Part shown: positions 1-7,447 of the stretch, piece after piece
Layout: each line of letters begins with the position of its first letter
Position numbering within the stretch: the stretch's first letter is position 1
Assembly: GCA_947466085.1 (NCBI GenBank)
Contig: CANIEC010000026.1
Coordinates: 1 to 37,624 of the forward strand
Reading direction: 5' to 3'
Length of the DNA stretch: 37,624 nucleotides
DNA from: Rhodospirillales bacterium
Lineage (GTDB): Bacteria > Pseudomonadota > Alphaproteobacteria > Reyranellales > Reyranellaceae
The notes under the pieces: generated by a model
Database searches by the model: none
What the model was told of the DNA's origin: nothing
Seen by the model: the letters and a program-made list of their open reading frames with translations, nothing else
Made by a program: the position numbers and the translations under genes

Positions 1-629
1 AGGATGAAGACCAGCAGCGCGCCCGCGGCCAGCGCCGGCAGGGTGAGCGGGAAATAGACCTTCCAGAAGATGGTGCGCGGCGGGGCGCCCAGCGAGGCGG
101 CGGCCTGCAGCAGCCGGTCGTCGATGCGGATCATGGCGGCGAACAGCGGCAGCACGAGGAACGGCAGCAGCACGTTGGCCATGCCGATCGTCACGCCCAG
201 CTCGTTGTAGAGGAAGGAGACCGGCGCATCGGTGAGGCCGCTCCATTGCAAGGCGCGATTCACCAGTCCGCCATTGCCCAGCACGACGATCCACGCATAG
301 GTGCGGACGAGGATCGAGACCCAGAAGGGCAGGACGACCAGCGCCAGCGCGATCATCCGTCCGCGACCGCCCAGCCCGCGCATCCAGTGCGCCAGGGGAT
401 AGCCGATGATGACGTTGGCAATCGTCGCGATCAGCGCGATCCGCATCGTGTTGCCCAGCACGCGCAGGTAGACCGGCGCCTCGAGCAGGCCTTCGTAGTG
501 TTCGAGGGTGAAGCCCCGCCCCTTCTCCCAGAAGGCGAGGCCCAGCATGTAGACGATGGGCGCATTGAAGGCGACGACCATCAGCACCAGCAGCGGTGCG
601 ATGAACGAGAAGCCGCTGGAGCGAATCAT
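1..629 (-). CDS. ABC transporter permease, spermidine/putrescine (PotB) type, 3' end cut by window
   Basis: Inner-membrane permease of a binding-protein-dependent importer, probably for polyamines or a similar small cation. I translated it from an ATG at 627-629; it begins MIRSSGFSFIAPLL and runs open to base 1, about 209 residues with no stop. Hydrophobic helices are seen near residues 8-30, 64-82, 94-118 and 145-170. The cytoplasmic EAA-type loop that docks on the ATPase is visible as LLQAAASLGAPPRTIFWKV, with the typical E/A-A-x3-G spacing. A Shine-Dalgarno GGAGG lies 6 bases upstream and is part of a repeat palindrome (636-657). It is downstream of, and codirectional with, the binding protein (787-1809) and ATPase (1821-2783), so the three form one importer; the partner permease (PotC type) should lie beyond base 1. 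The family is clear; the substrate is inferred. Confidence 0.88.
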   Translation of the reverse strand, partial: MIRSSGFSFIAPLLVLMVVAFNAPIVYMLGLAFWEKGRGFTLEHYEGLLEAPVYLRVLGNTMRIALIATIANVIIGYPLAHWMRGLGGRGRMIALALVVLPFWVSILVRTYAWIVVLGNGGLVNRALQWSGLTDAPVSFLYNELGVTIGMANVLLPFLVLPLFAAMIRIDDRLLQAAASLGAPPRTIFWKVYFPLTLPALAAGALLVFI

Positions 630-635
630 TCTGCG

Positions 636-760
636 CCTCCCCATTCAAATGGGGAGGTGGCGCGGTAATCCGCGACGGAGGGGTCATGAGCATCACGACC
701 GATGCTCATGACCCCTCCGTCGGCGTGGGACGCCGACACCTCCCCATTTGAATGGGGAGG
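636..760. repeat. Structured palindromic intergenic repeat, copy 1
   Basis: A 125-bp element bounded by 24-bp perfect terminal inverted repeats (636-659 and 737-760). Each end is itself a 22-bp palindrome (CCTCCCCATT ... AATGGGGAGG at 636-657 and 739-760). Inside are a 22-bp perfect stem (673-694 with 701-722, 6-base loop), a small hairpin CGCGG-TAAT-CCGCG (661-674) and GTCGGCGT-GGG-ACGCCGAC (719-737). Related copies occur at 7237-7407 and 28348-28514. It fills the gap between the binding-protein gene and the permease gene of the pot-like operon. No coding sequence is seen in it. Confidence 0.93.
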
Positions 761-786
761 GTCGCAGACCAACGGCGCCTGTCGCA

Positions 787-1809
787 TCACAGGCTGAGCT
801 TGAAGGCTTCCCACTTCTTGTTCACGGCCTCGCCGTTGTCGGCCCACCACTGGGCGTTCTCGAAATACTGCACGTCCTTGTTCTGCTTGCTGGTCGGGAA
901 CTGCCAGAGCTTGTCCTGGGGCAGCAGCTTGTCGAGATCCGGGCTTGGACCGGTGTAGGAGATGACTTCTGCCGCCTTCGCCTGGTTCGCTGCCAGCGAC
1001 ATCTCGTGCATCAGCTTCCAGGCGGCCGCCTTGTCCTCGGGCTTGGAGCCCTTGACCACGCAGATGAAGGACAGGTCGGCCTTGCCGCCCGCGAAGCTCA
1101 GGCCGAACGCCGGATCGCCCACGACACGGCCCGACCAGCAGATCGAATACTGGACCTCGTTGTCCTTCATGAGCTGCGGCGGCTGGGCGCCCGCCTTCCA
1201 CCAGACCGCGACGTCCTTCTTGATCTCATTCAGCTTCTTGAAGGCCAGATCGACGTCGAGCGGGAACAGCTTGTCGATCGGCACGCCCGCCGCCTGCAGC
1301 GCGAACGGCAGGCAGTAATGCGGGTAGTCCGGCAGGCAGCGCTTGCCCGGGAAGGCCTTGGTGTCGAAGAACTCGGTGAAGTTCTTCGGTTCCTTCACGC
1401 CCTTGCGCCACGCCATGATGGTCGAGAAATACTGGTAGCCGAAACCGTACTCGTCCTTGGCCTCGGGGAACATCGCGGCCGGATTTACGGCGGCCCAGTC
1501 GACCTTCTCGATCAGCCCGAGCTTCTTGGCCTGCAGGACGACGCCCGCTCCCAGCTCGAACAGCGTCGTGGTGGTCTGCCCGCTCTCGACCAGCGCGCGC
1601 AGCTTGCCGAGCGAGCTCGGGCTTTCGCGCACGACCTTGATGCCGGTCTTCTGGAACAGCGGATCGATATAGCCCTTCTGGATCGATTCGCCCGAAGCGC
1701 CTCCCGACTCGATCATGCGGATTTCCTTGGACTGCGCGCGCGCGGTCCCGGACAGGAGGCCGACGGCCGGCAGGGCGGCGGCGGCACCGACGAAAGTACG
1801 TCTCTTCAT
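787..1809 (-). CDS. Extracellular solute-binding protein, PotD-like (polyamine-type ABC importer)
   Basis: Periplasmic binding protein, 340 residues, delivering substrate to the adjacent permease and ATPase. The N-terminus MKRRTFVGAAAALPAVG...ARAQS is an export signal with a twin arginine (KRRTFVG), so Tat export is possible, with cleavage near ARA-QS. The body (KEIRMIESGGASGES, PLFQKTGIKVV, LDKLLPQDKLWQFPTS) fits the spermidine/putrescine-binding group of type 2 periplasmic proteins and has the usual length. I chose the ATG at 1809 because GGGGAA lies just upstream and the signal peptide begins there; an upstream GTG/ATG extension would only overlap the end of the ATPase gene. The gap to the ATPase gene is 11 bases, so they are cotranscribed. 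A structured repeat follows its stop. The ligand cannot be read from sequence; with two aminotransferases nearby an amine is plausible. Confidence 0.9.
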   Translation of the reverse strand: MKRRTFVGAAAALPAVGLLSGTARAQSKEIRMIESGGASGESIQKGYIDPLFQKTGIKVVRESPSSLGKLRALVESGQTTTTLFELGAGVVLQAKKLGLIEKVDWAAVNPAAMFPEAKDEYGFGYQYFSTIMAWRKGVKEPKNFTEFFDTKAFPGKRCLPDYPHYCLPFALQAAGVPIDKLFPLDVDLAFKKLNEIKKDVAVWWKAGAQPPQLMKDNEVQYSICWSGRVVGDPAFGLSFAGGKADLSFICVVKGSKPEDKAAAWKLMHEMSLAANQAKAAEVISYTGPSPDLDKLLPQDKLWQFPTSKQNKDVQYFENAQWWADNGEAVNKKWEAFKLSL

Positions 1810-1820
1810 CTCGTTCCCCT

Positions 1821-2783
1821 TTATGTTACTGGCCAAACGTCGGCCGACTCCCAAGAAACGCTGACACGCTCTCCCGGTGCATGCGCCGTGCCCAGGAACG
1901 GCACGGCTGCCACGACCAACTGATTGCCTTCGAGGGCGAGGTGGTAGCGCACCATCTGCCCGAGATAGATCGCCTCGACGACCCGCGCCGGCCGTCCCTG
2001 CCCTTCACCGCCAAACCGGACCCGCTCGGGCCGCACCACGCCCTGGCGGCCGTCGGGCAAGTCGACGAAGTTCGCGATGCCCAGGAACTCCGCGACGAAC
2101 CGGTTTGCCGGCCTGAGATAGGCCTCGGTCGGCGCCGCGACCTGCTGCGTGCGGCCCTTGTCCAGCACCATGATCCGGTCGGAGAGCGACAGCGCCTCCT
2201 CCTGATCGTGCGTCACCAACAGGGTCGTGACCCCCAGCGTGCGCTGGAGCTGCTTCAGCTCGACCTGCAGCTCCTCGCGCAGCTTGCGGTCGAGCGCACC
2301 CAGCGGTTCGTCGAGCAGCAGGATGTCGGGCTTGAAGACCACGGCGCGGGCCAGGGCGACGCGCTGCTGCTGTCCGCCCGAAAGCTGCGATGGGCGGCGC
2401 GCTTCGAGACCGTCGAGACGGACCAGCTTCAGGGCATCGCGCGCCAGCCTGTCGGCCTCGGCGCCGCCGATCTTGCGGACGCCCAAGGGGAACAGGACGT
2501 TCTCCAGAACAGTCATATGCGGGAACAGCGCGTAGGACTGGAAGACCAGCCCGATATTGCGCTCCTGCGCCGTCGCGTTGGTGACGTCGCGCCCACCGAT
2601 GAAGATGCGGCCCGAGGTCGGCCGGTTGAGCCCCGCGATCAGCGACAAAAGAGTCGTCTTCCCCGAGCCGCTTGGCCCGAGGATGGTGACGAACTCGCCC
2701 TGCGTCACCGAGAGGTCGACCTGGTCGGCCGCGGCGAACGTGCCGTAGCGCTTGGTCACCGCTTCGAGACGGATATCCGACAT
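1821..2783 (-). CDS. ABC transporter ATP-binding protein, PotA-like
   Basis: Cytoplasmic ATPase that powers the pot-like importer, 320 residues. The nucleotide-binding domain covers about residues 3-235: Walker A GPSGSGKTT, Q-loop in GLVFQSYALFPHMTV, signature LSGGQQQRVALARA, Walker B LLLDEPLGALD and the switch histidine in LLVTHDQEEAL. The region after about 240 (VRPERVRFGGEGQGRPARVVEAIYLGQMVRY) is a TOBE-type regulatory domain, typical of the PotA/CysA/MalK class, and supports an import role. Its ATG at 2783 abuts the TAG of the upstream aminotransferase gene (2784-2786), so there is no intergenic base and translation is probably coupled. Sugar or phosphonate transport is possible for this class, but the partner proteins resemble polyamine systems. 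Confidence 0.93.
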   Translation of the reverse strand: MSDIRLEAVTKRYGTFAAADQVDLSVTQGEFVTILGPSGSGKTTLLSLIAGLNRPTSGRIFIGGRDVTNATAQERNIGLVFQSYALFPHMTVLENVLFPLGVRKIGGAEADRLARDALKLVRLDGLEARRPSQLSGGQQQRVALARAVVFKPDILLLDEPLGALDRKLREELQVELKQLQRTLGVTTLLVTHDQEEALSLSDRIMVLDKGRTQQVAAPTEAYLRPANRFVAEFLGIANFVDLPDGRQGVVRPERVRFGGEGQGRPARVVEAIYLGQMVRYHLALEGNQLVVAAVPFLGTAHAPGERVSVSWESADVWPVT

Positions 2784-4094
2784 CTAGGCGCGGGCCAGTT
2801 TGGCCATGGCGCGGTCGGCGGCGGCGAGCGTCTCTTCGATGACCGGCCTGTCGTGCGCCGTGGAGAGGAACCACTTTCCGGCCTGCTGGGACCGGACGCC
2901 CTCTTCCTGCAGGGCCACATGGAAGGCCAGCATGGCATCGCGATCGCAGGCCGCCGAGTCGCGATAGTTGCGGGGCGCCGGACCGGAGGTGAAGAAGGTC
3001 TGGAAGATCGCCGGCATGCCCTGCACCAGGATCGGCAGCCTGTGCTTTTTCGCCAGCGAAGCGAGGCCCTGCATCAACTCGGTGCCGCGCGCTTCGAGAT
3101 CGCGATAGACCGCGCCGTCATCGGCTTCGAGCACATCGAGGGCCGCCAGAGCCGCCGCCATGCTCTGGACGTTGCCATTGTAGGTGCCGCCATGCATCAC
3201 GCCCTTGTCGAGCAGGGTGTCCATGATATCGCGCCGGCCGGCGACCATGGCCAGCGGGAACCCTGCCGCCACCGCCTTCGCATAGATACTGAGGTCGGCC
3301 GTAACGCCGAACTTTCCCTGGGCGCCGCGCAGGCCGACCCGGAAACCGGTGATGACCTCGTCGCAGATGAACAGAGCGCCATGCTTGTCGCACAGGGCGC
3401 GGACACCCTCGAGATAGCCGGGCGCCGGCGGGATCGCGCCGCCATTCACCATGACCGGCTCCATGATCACCCCGGCGATCTCGCCGCGATGGCGCTCCAG
3501 CGTCTGCTCCAGCAGGTCGAGATCGTTCCAGGTGCAGACGGCGACATCGCCCAGGACGCTGGCCGGCATGCCGGGCGAACCCGCCACCGGGACCGGCGCG
3601 TCTGCGGGTCCTGCCTCGTTCAGTGGCGGCCGGGCACTGATATAGGCCTGGTCGCTCCAGCCGTGATAATGGCCCTCGAACTTCAGGATCTTGTCGCGGC
3701 CGGTGAAGGCCCGGGCCAGGCGGAAGGCCATCAGCACGGCTTCCGTGCCCGAGGTCGAGAAACGCACGACCTCCGCGCCCGGCAGCAGGCCGCACAGTCT
3801 TTCGGCCAGCTCGGTTTCGCGCGGGTTCTGCGCGGCGAAGAGCTGGCCCTCGCCCAGGGAGGCCGCGACGGCCTCGATCACCTTCTTCGGCGCGTGCCCC
3901 AGGATCGCCGGACCGTTGCCCAGCACGTAGTCGATGAGGACGTTGCCATCGACGTCATGGAGCCTGGGCCCTTCGCCGCGCGCAAAGAACAGCGGCACGG
4001 GTACGCTGGCATAGCGCACGTTGCTGCTGACGCCGCCGGCCAGGTGCTTTCGGGTCTTTTCGTAGAGTGCGATCGATTTCGCGTAGGAGCGCAT
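2784..4094 (-). CDS. Class III PLP aminotransferase, glutamate-1-semialdehyde aminomutase-like
   Basis: PLP-dependent fold-type I enzyme of 436 residues. STSGTEAVLMAFRLARAFTGRDKILKFEGHYHGWSD contains the phosphate-binding and HGW signatures. FICDEVITGFRVG gives the PLP-pyridine aspartate, and YAKAVAAGFPLAMVAG carries the Schiff-base lysine. Enzymes of this subgroup include HemL itself and transaminases for beta-amino acids or amines. A heme role is unlikely here because the gene is transcribed with an amine-type importer and a divergent GntR repressor. The ATG at 4094 was chosen because GAGGAA stands upstream and upstream extensions (to 4130) run through the promoter region. It is probably the first gene of the minus-strand operon and under control of the palindromes at 4146 and 4203. 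The exact amine donor is unknown. Confidence 0.87.
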   Translation of the reverse strand: MRSYAKSIALYEKTRKHLAGGVSSNVRYASVPVPLFFARGEGPRLHDVDGNVLIDYVLGNGPAILGHAPKKVIEAVAASLGEGQLFAAQNPRETELAERLCGLLPGAEVVRFSTSGTEAVLMAFRLARAFTGRDKILKFEGHYHGWSDQAYISARPPLNEAGPADAPVPVAGSPGMPASVLGDVAVCTWNDLDLLEQTLERHRGEIAGVIMEPVMVNGGAIPPAPGYLEGVRALCDKHGALFICDEVITGFRVGLRGAQGKFGVTADLSIYAKAVAAGFPLAMVAGRRDIMDTLLDKGVMHGGTYNGNVQSMAAALAALDVLEADDGAVYRDLEARGTELMQGLASLAKKHRLPILVQGMPAIFQTFFTSGPAPRNYRDSAACDRDAMLAFHVALQEEGVRSQQAGKWFLSTAHDRPVIEETLAAADRAMAKLARA

Positions 4095-4145
4095 GTTCCT
4101 CACCCAGCAAGAAAGATGCCCACGAAACAACGTGCGGCCAAAGCA

Positions 4146-4157
4146 TTGTGATCACAA
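4146..4157. promoter_or_regulatory. Palindromic operator 1 (probable GntR/FCD site)
   Basis: Perfect 12-bp palindrome TTGTGATCACAA in the 152-bp gap between the divergent aminotransferase and GntR genes. An identical site lies 57 bp away centre to centre. FCD-type GntR regulators commonly bind short GT-rich/AC-rich palindromes next to their own gene, so these are the likely operators. There is no 6-base spacer between TGTGA and TCACA, which argues against CRP. Confidence 0.72.
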
Positions 4158-4202
4158 ATCGGAATGAGCCTAACCGCGGCCCTCAACCCCAGCAATGCAA
4201 TT

Positions 4203-4214
4203 TTGTGATCACAA
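4203..4214. promoter_or_regulatory. Palindromic operator 2 (probable GntR/FCD site)
   Basis: Second perfect TTGTGATCACAA, here within the longer palindrome TTTGTGATCACAAA (4202-4215). It lies 32 bp before the regulator's ATG, in a position to block its own transcription. The pair could allow looping or independent control of the two divergent units. Confidence 0.72.
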
Positions 4215-4246
4215 ATCCCACGAGCCTGGGCTAAGCTTCGCGACCG

Positions 4247-5005
4247 ATGCCGCGCACTGCAGCCCCTCCGGATGCCGCCGACACCTCGCTCCGCCAGCAG
4301 GTGTACGCCTCGCTGCGCGAGGCGCTGACGTCTGGACGCTTCGCGCCGGGCCAGAAGGTCACCTTCCGTTACGTTGCCGGCGAGCTGGGCGTCAGCCTGA
4401 CCCCGGTGCGCGAGGCGATGCGCCGACTGGTCGCCGAAGGGGCGTTCGAAATGAACCCCAACCGGTCGGTCCGTGTCCCGTTGATGACCCGCGACAAGGT
4501 CCTCGAGCTGCGCGACATCCGCATGGAACTGGAAGGTCTCGCGGCCGCCAAGGCAGCCCTCGCGGCGACGCGCAACCAGATCGCCGGCATCCGTCGCGCC
4601 GCCCGCGAGATCATCGTCGCCCGCAATCGCGGCGACGGCGCCACCGACCGCCAGAAGGTGCGCGAGTTCCATTTCGCCGTCTATGCGGCGGCGGGGCAGC
4701 CGACCTTGCTGCGCCTGATCGAAGGTCTATGGCTGCAGACCGGCCCCTACATGAACCTCCTCTATCCCGACTTCATCTCCTCGTCGCGCGGACCGGCCGG
4801 CCGGCAGCGTCTCATCGAAGCGCTTGAGGTGCGCGATGCGACGGCAGCCCGTCGGGAGATGGAGACCGACATCCGCCGCGCCCTTTCCTATGTCGCCGAC
4901 CTCGCCGACGAGAACGGCAACATCGCGCCGGCCGCCCCCGCTACCGCCGGTAAGCGACGCAGCCAGCCGACCACCGCCGCAGCCTTCGAACTTCAAGCCA
5001 ACTGA
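4247..5005 (+). CDS. GntR family transcriptional regulator, FCD subfamily
   Basis: DNA-binding regulator of 252 residues. The winged helix covers about residues 12-80 (SLRQQVYASLREALTSGRFAPGQ, then GELGVSLTPVREAMRRLVAEGAFE, a classic GntR recognition helix). The all-alpha FCD effector domain follows (LELRDIRMELEGLAAAKAA, VREFHFAVYAAAGQPTLLRLIEGLW), where conserved D/H residues usually hold a metal near a carboxylate ligand. A low-complexity Ala/Pro tail ends the protein. It is divergent from the aminotransferase/ABC operon and 13 bases upstream of the class IV aminotransferase on its own strand, so it probably controls both directions through the two palindromes at 4146 and 4203. No strong Shine-Dalgarno is seen before the ATG. 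The effector is unknown; an amino acid or carboxylate is usual for the subfamily. Confidence 0.92.
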   Translation: MPRTAAPPDAADTSLRQQVYASLREALTSGRFAPGQKVTFRYVAGELGVSLTPVREAMRRLVAEGAFEMNPNRSVRVPLMTRDKVLELRDIRMELEGLAAAKAALAATRNQIAGIRRAAREIIVARNRGDGATDRQKVREFHFAVYAAAGQPTLLRLIEGLWLQTGPYMNLLYPDFISSSRGPAGRQRLIEALEVRDATAARREMETDIRRALSYVADLADENGNIAPAAPATAGKRRSQPTTAAAFELQAN

Positions 5006-5018
5006 TCAGGAGGACATC

Positions 5019-5948
5019 ATGGCCCAGCAACTCAGCAATCAGCGTATCGCCTGGTTCAACGGCAAGTTCCTGCCCGAGAACGAGGTCATGATCCCGTTCC
5101 GCGACCGCAGCTGGAAATACGGCGACGGCGCGTTCGACATGACCCGCACCTTCAACGGCGTGCCGTTCCGGCTGAAGGAGCATATCGACCGCTTCTACCG
5201 CTCGCTGCGCTACCTGCAGATCGATCCCGGCCTGTCGCCCAAGGAGATGGTCGCGCACAGCGAGGAAGTCGTGGCCCGCAACGAGCATCTGCGCGCCGAG
5301 GTCGGCGACTGGTGGCTGGGCCAGCGGGTCAGCCGCGGCGTCGACGCGGTGGGTGACGAGGGCTGGGACCATACCGGCCCCAACGTCGTGATCGAGATGC
5401 TGCCGCTGCCGCTCGCCAAGCGCGGCAAGCTCTACCGCGAGGGCGCCGAGGCGATGACCACGACGGCGCGCCGCATCGCCCCGTCGATGCTCTCGCCGCG
5501 CGCCAAGACCCACAACTATCTCAACATGATCATGGCCGAGAAGCCCATCAAGGCGCTCAACCCTGACGCCTGGCCGATCCTGCTCGACGAGAACGGCAAC
5601 CTCGCCGAGGGCCTGGGCAGCAACATCTTCATCGTGCGCGAGGGCGCGCTGTTCACCCCGTCGGAGCGCTATGTGCTGCCGGGCGTCAGCCGCCAGATGA
5701 CCATGGACATGGCCAAGCAGCTCGGCATCGAGTGCACGCCTGGCGACGTCGACCTGTTCGATGCCGCCAATGCCGAGGAGATGTTCCTCACCTCGACCAG
5801 CCTCTGCATCCTGCCGGTCCGCAGCTTCAACGGCGCGCCGGTCGGCGACGGCAAGGCACCGGGCCCGATCACCCAGAAGCTGATCGATGCCTACTCCAAG
5901 AGCGTCGGCTGCGATTTCGTCGCTCAGTACCTGAAGTTCTCGCAGTAG
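5019..5948 (+). CDS. Class IV PLP aminotransferase (branched-chain / D-amino acid / R-amine type)
   Basis: Fold-type IV PLP enzyme, 309 residues. The Schiff-base lysine is in RAKTHNYLNMIMAE, the conserved glutamate in ENGNLAEGLGSNIFIV, and TSTSLCILPVRSFNG forms the usual phosphate/carboxylate loop. The N-terminus IAWFNGKFLPENEVMIPFRDRSWKYGDGAFDMTRTFNG matches the small domain of the family. Members include branched-chain aminotransferase, D-alanine aminotransferase, aminodeoxychorismate lyase and R-selective amine transaminases; sequence alone does not decide. The ATG at 5019 has AGGAGGA four bases upstream. An in-frame upstream extension exists but it overlaps the regulator gene. It lies in the GntR unit, opposite a class III aminotransferase, so the locus encodes two unrelated transaminases and an importer, probably for stepwise use of an amine. 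Confidence 0.9.
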   Translation: MAQQLSNQRIAWFNGKFLPENEVMIPFRDRSWKYGDGAFDMTRTFNGVPFRLKEHIDRFYRSLRYLQIDPGLSPKEMVAHSEEVVARNEHLRAEVGDWWLGQRVSRGVDAVGDEGWDHTGPNVVIEMLPLPLAKRGKLYREGAEAMTTTARRIAPSMLSPRAKTHNYLNMIMAEKPIKALNPDAWPILLDENGNLAEGLGSNIFIVREGALFTPSERYVLPGVSRQMTMDMAKQLGIECTPGDVDLFDAANAEEMFLTSTSLCILPVRSFNGAPVGDGKAPGPITQKLIDAYSKSVGCDFVAQYLKFSQ

Positions 5949-5963
5949 CGAGGCCGAGGGGCA

Positions 5964-7238
5964 GTGCTCTACTGGACCGTCAAACGCCCGGCCGACGGCG
6001 TCGTCGTCGCGCCGGACGAGCGGTTGCCATGGCCGCAAACGGTGGCGCTCGGTATCCAGCATGTCGTGGCGATGTTCGGCGCCACCGTGCTGGGGCCCCT
6101 GCTGATGGGCTTCGATCCCAACGTCGCCATCCTGATGAGCGGCGTCGGCACGCTGATCTTCTTCGTGGCCGTGGGCGGCAGGGTCCCGAGCTATGTCGGT
6201 TCGTCCTTCGCCTTCATCTCCGTTGTGGTGGCAGCGACCGGCTACGCCGGCCAGGGCGCAAACGCCAATATCGCGCTGGCCCTGGGTGGGATCGTGATCT
6301 GCGGCGCCCTCTATGCGCTGATGGGTCTGGCCGTGATGGCGACTGGCACCGGCTGGATCGAGCGGCTGATGCCGCCCGTCGTGACCGGCGCCGTGGTGGC
6401 GGTGATCGGCCTCAACCTCGCCGCCGTGCCGGTCAAGAACATGGCGCCGACCTCGTTCGATGCCTGGATGCAGGCCGTCACCTTCCTGAGCATCGCGCTG
6501 GTCGCGGTGTTCACCCGCGGCATGACGCGGCGCCTGCTGGTGCTGGTCGGCCTCGTCGCGGCCACCCTCGTCTATGCCCTGCTGGCCAACGGGCTGGGCT
6601 GGGGCAAGCCGGTGAACGGCGCCCTGCTCGAGCAAGCCGCCTGGTTCGGGATTCCCGCCTTCGCGACGCCGGTCTTCGACACAAGGGCCATCCTGCTGAT
6701 CGCACCCGTCGCCCTGATCCTGGTCGCCGAAAACCTGGGTCACCTGCGCGCCGTCAGCGCCATGACCGGCCGCGACATGGATCCCTATGTCGGCCGCGCC
6801 TTCCTGGGCGACGGTGTCGCGACCATGGTGGCGGGCAGTGTCGGCGGCACCGGCGTCACGACCTATGCCGAGAATATCGGCGTGATGGCGGCCACCCGCA
6901 TCTACTCGACCGCCCTGTTTGTCGTCGCCGGCCTGTTCGCCGTCCTGCTGGGCTTTTCCCCGAAGTTCGGCGCGCTGATCCACACCATCCCGCTGCCGGT
7001 GATGGGCGGCGTCAGCATCGTCGTGTTCGGCCTGATCGCGGTCGCCGGCGCCAAGATCTGGGTCGACAACAAGGTCGACTTCACCCAGAGCCGCAACCTC
7101 ATGGTGGCCGGCATCACGCTCGTGCTGGGCACCGGCGACTTCACCCTGAAGTTCGGCGAGTTCGCCCTGGGTGGCATCGGAACGGCGACCTTCGGCGCAA
7201 TCCTGCTGAACACGGTGCTGGGAGCCGCGCGCCGCTAG
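5964..7238 (+). CDS. NCS2 nucleobase permease (uracil/xanthine permease, UraA/RutG-like)
   Basis: Proton-coupled inner-membrane importer of 424 residues with about 14 hydrophobic segments. Family signatures are PWPQTVALGIQHVVAMFGATVLGPLLMG near the N-terminus, the substrate/proton glutamate region VAENLGHLRAVSAMTGRDMDPY, and LGDGVATMVAGSVGG followed by TTYAENIGVMAATRIYS, which closely fits UraA-type uracil carriers. Start GTG at 5964, 15 bases after the aminotransferase stop, with GAGG-type sequence upstream, so it is probably cotranscribed. A pyrimidine or related ring would be the substrate by family; the link to the aminotransferases may be beta-alanine or other pyrimidine-derived amines, but this is inference. 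The TAG stop overlaps the first bases of the repeat copy at 7237. Confidence 0.92.
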   Translation: MLYWTVKRPADGVVVAPDERLPWPQTVALGIQHVVAMFGATVLGPLLMGFDPNVAILMSGVGTLIFFVAVGGRVPSYVGSSFAFISVVVAATGYAGQGANANIALALGGIVICGALYALMGLAVMATGTGWIERLMPPVVTGAVVAVIGLNLAAVPVKNMAPTSFDAWMQAVTFLSIALVAVFTRGMTRRLLVLVGLVAATLVYALLANGLGWGKPVNGALLEQAAWFGIPAFATPVFDTRAILLIAPVALILVAENLGHLRAVSAMTGRDMDPYVGRAFLGDGVATMVAGSVGGTGVTTYAENIGVMAATRIYSTALFVVAGLFAVLLGFSPKFGALIHTIPLPVMGGVSIVVFGLIAVAGAKIWVDNKVDFTQSRNLMVAGITLVLGTGDFTLKFGEFALGGIGTATFGAILLNTVLGAARR

Positions 7239-7407
7239 AGTCTTTCCGACGTGGATCGAACCGCCGGAATTCGGGGTCAATCGCTTCCCCATTCAAATGG
7301 GGAAGTGCCCCGTCATACGGGGCGATGGGGTCATGCACGTCGTCGCAGCACATCCTGACCCCTCCGTCGTCGTGTGACGACGACACCTCCCCATCTGAAT
7401 GGGGAGG
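7237..7407. repeat. Structured palindromic intergenic repeat, copy 2
   Basis: About 171 bp between the convergent permease and dsbB genes. The core holds the left palindrome CTTCCCC ... GGGGAAG (7284-7305), hairpin GCCCCGT-CAT-ACGGGGC (7307-7323), GTCGTCGT-GTG-ACGACGAC (7366-7384) and the right palindrome CCTCCCC ... GGGGAGG (7386-7407). A leading segment of about 47 bp (7237-7283) is shared with copy 3 (roughly 80 percent identical by eye, mostly transitions) but absent from copy 1. Here it may act as a two-way terminator. The remaining 40 bases to dsbB show nothing else. Confidence 0.9.
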
Positions 7408-7447
7408 AAGGTCGAGCAGGTCGCGCACGACCGATAGCCCCCTCGCC

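Noticed and set aside
4146..4214. CRP/cAMP sites
   Set aside because: CRP needs TGTGA-N6-TCACA; here the half-sites touch with no spacer.
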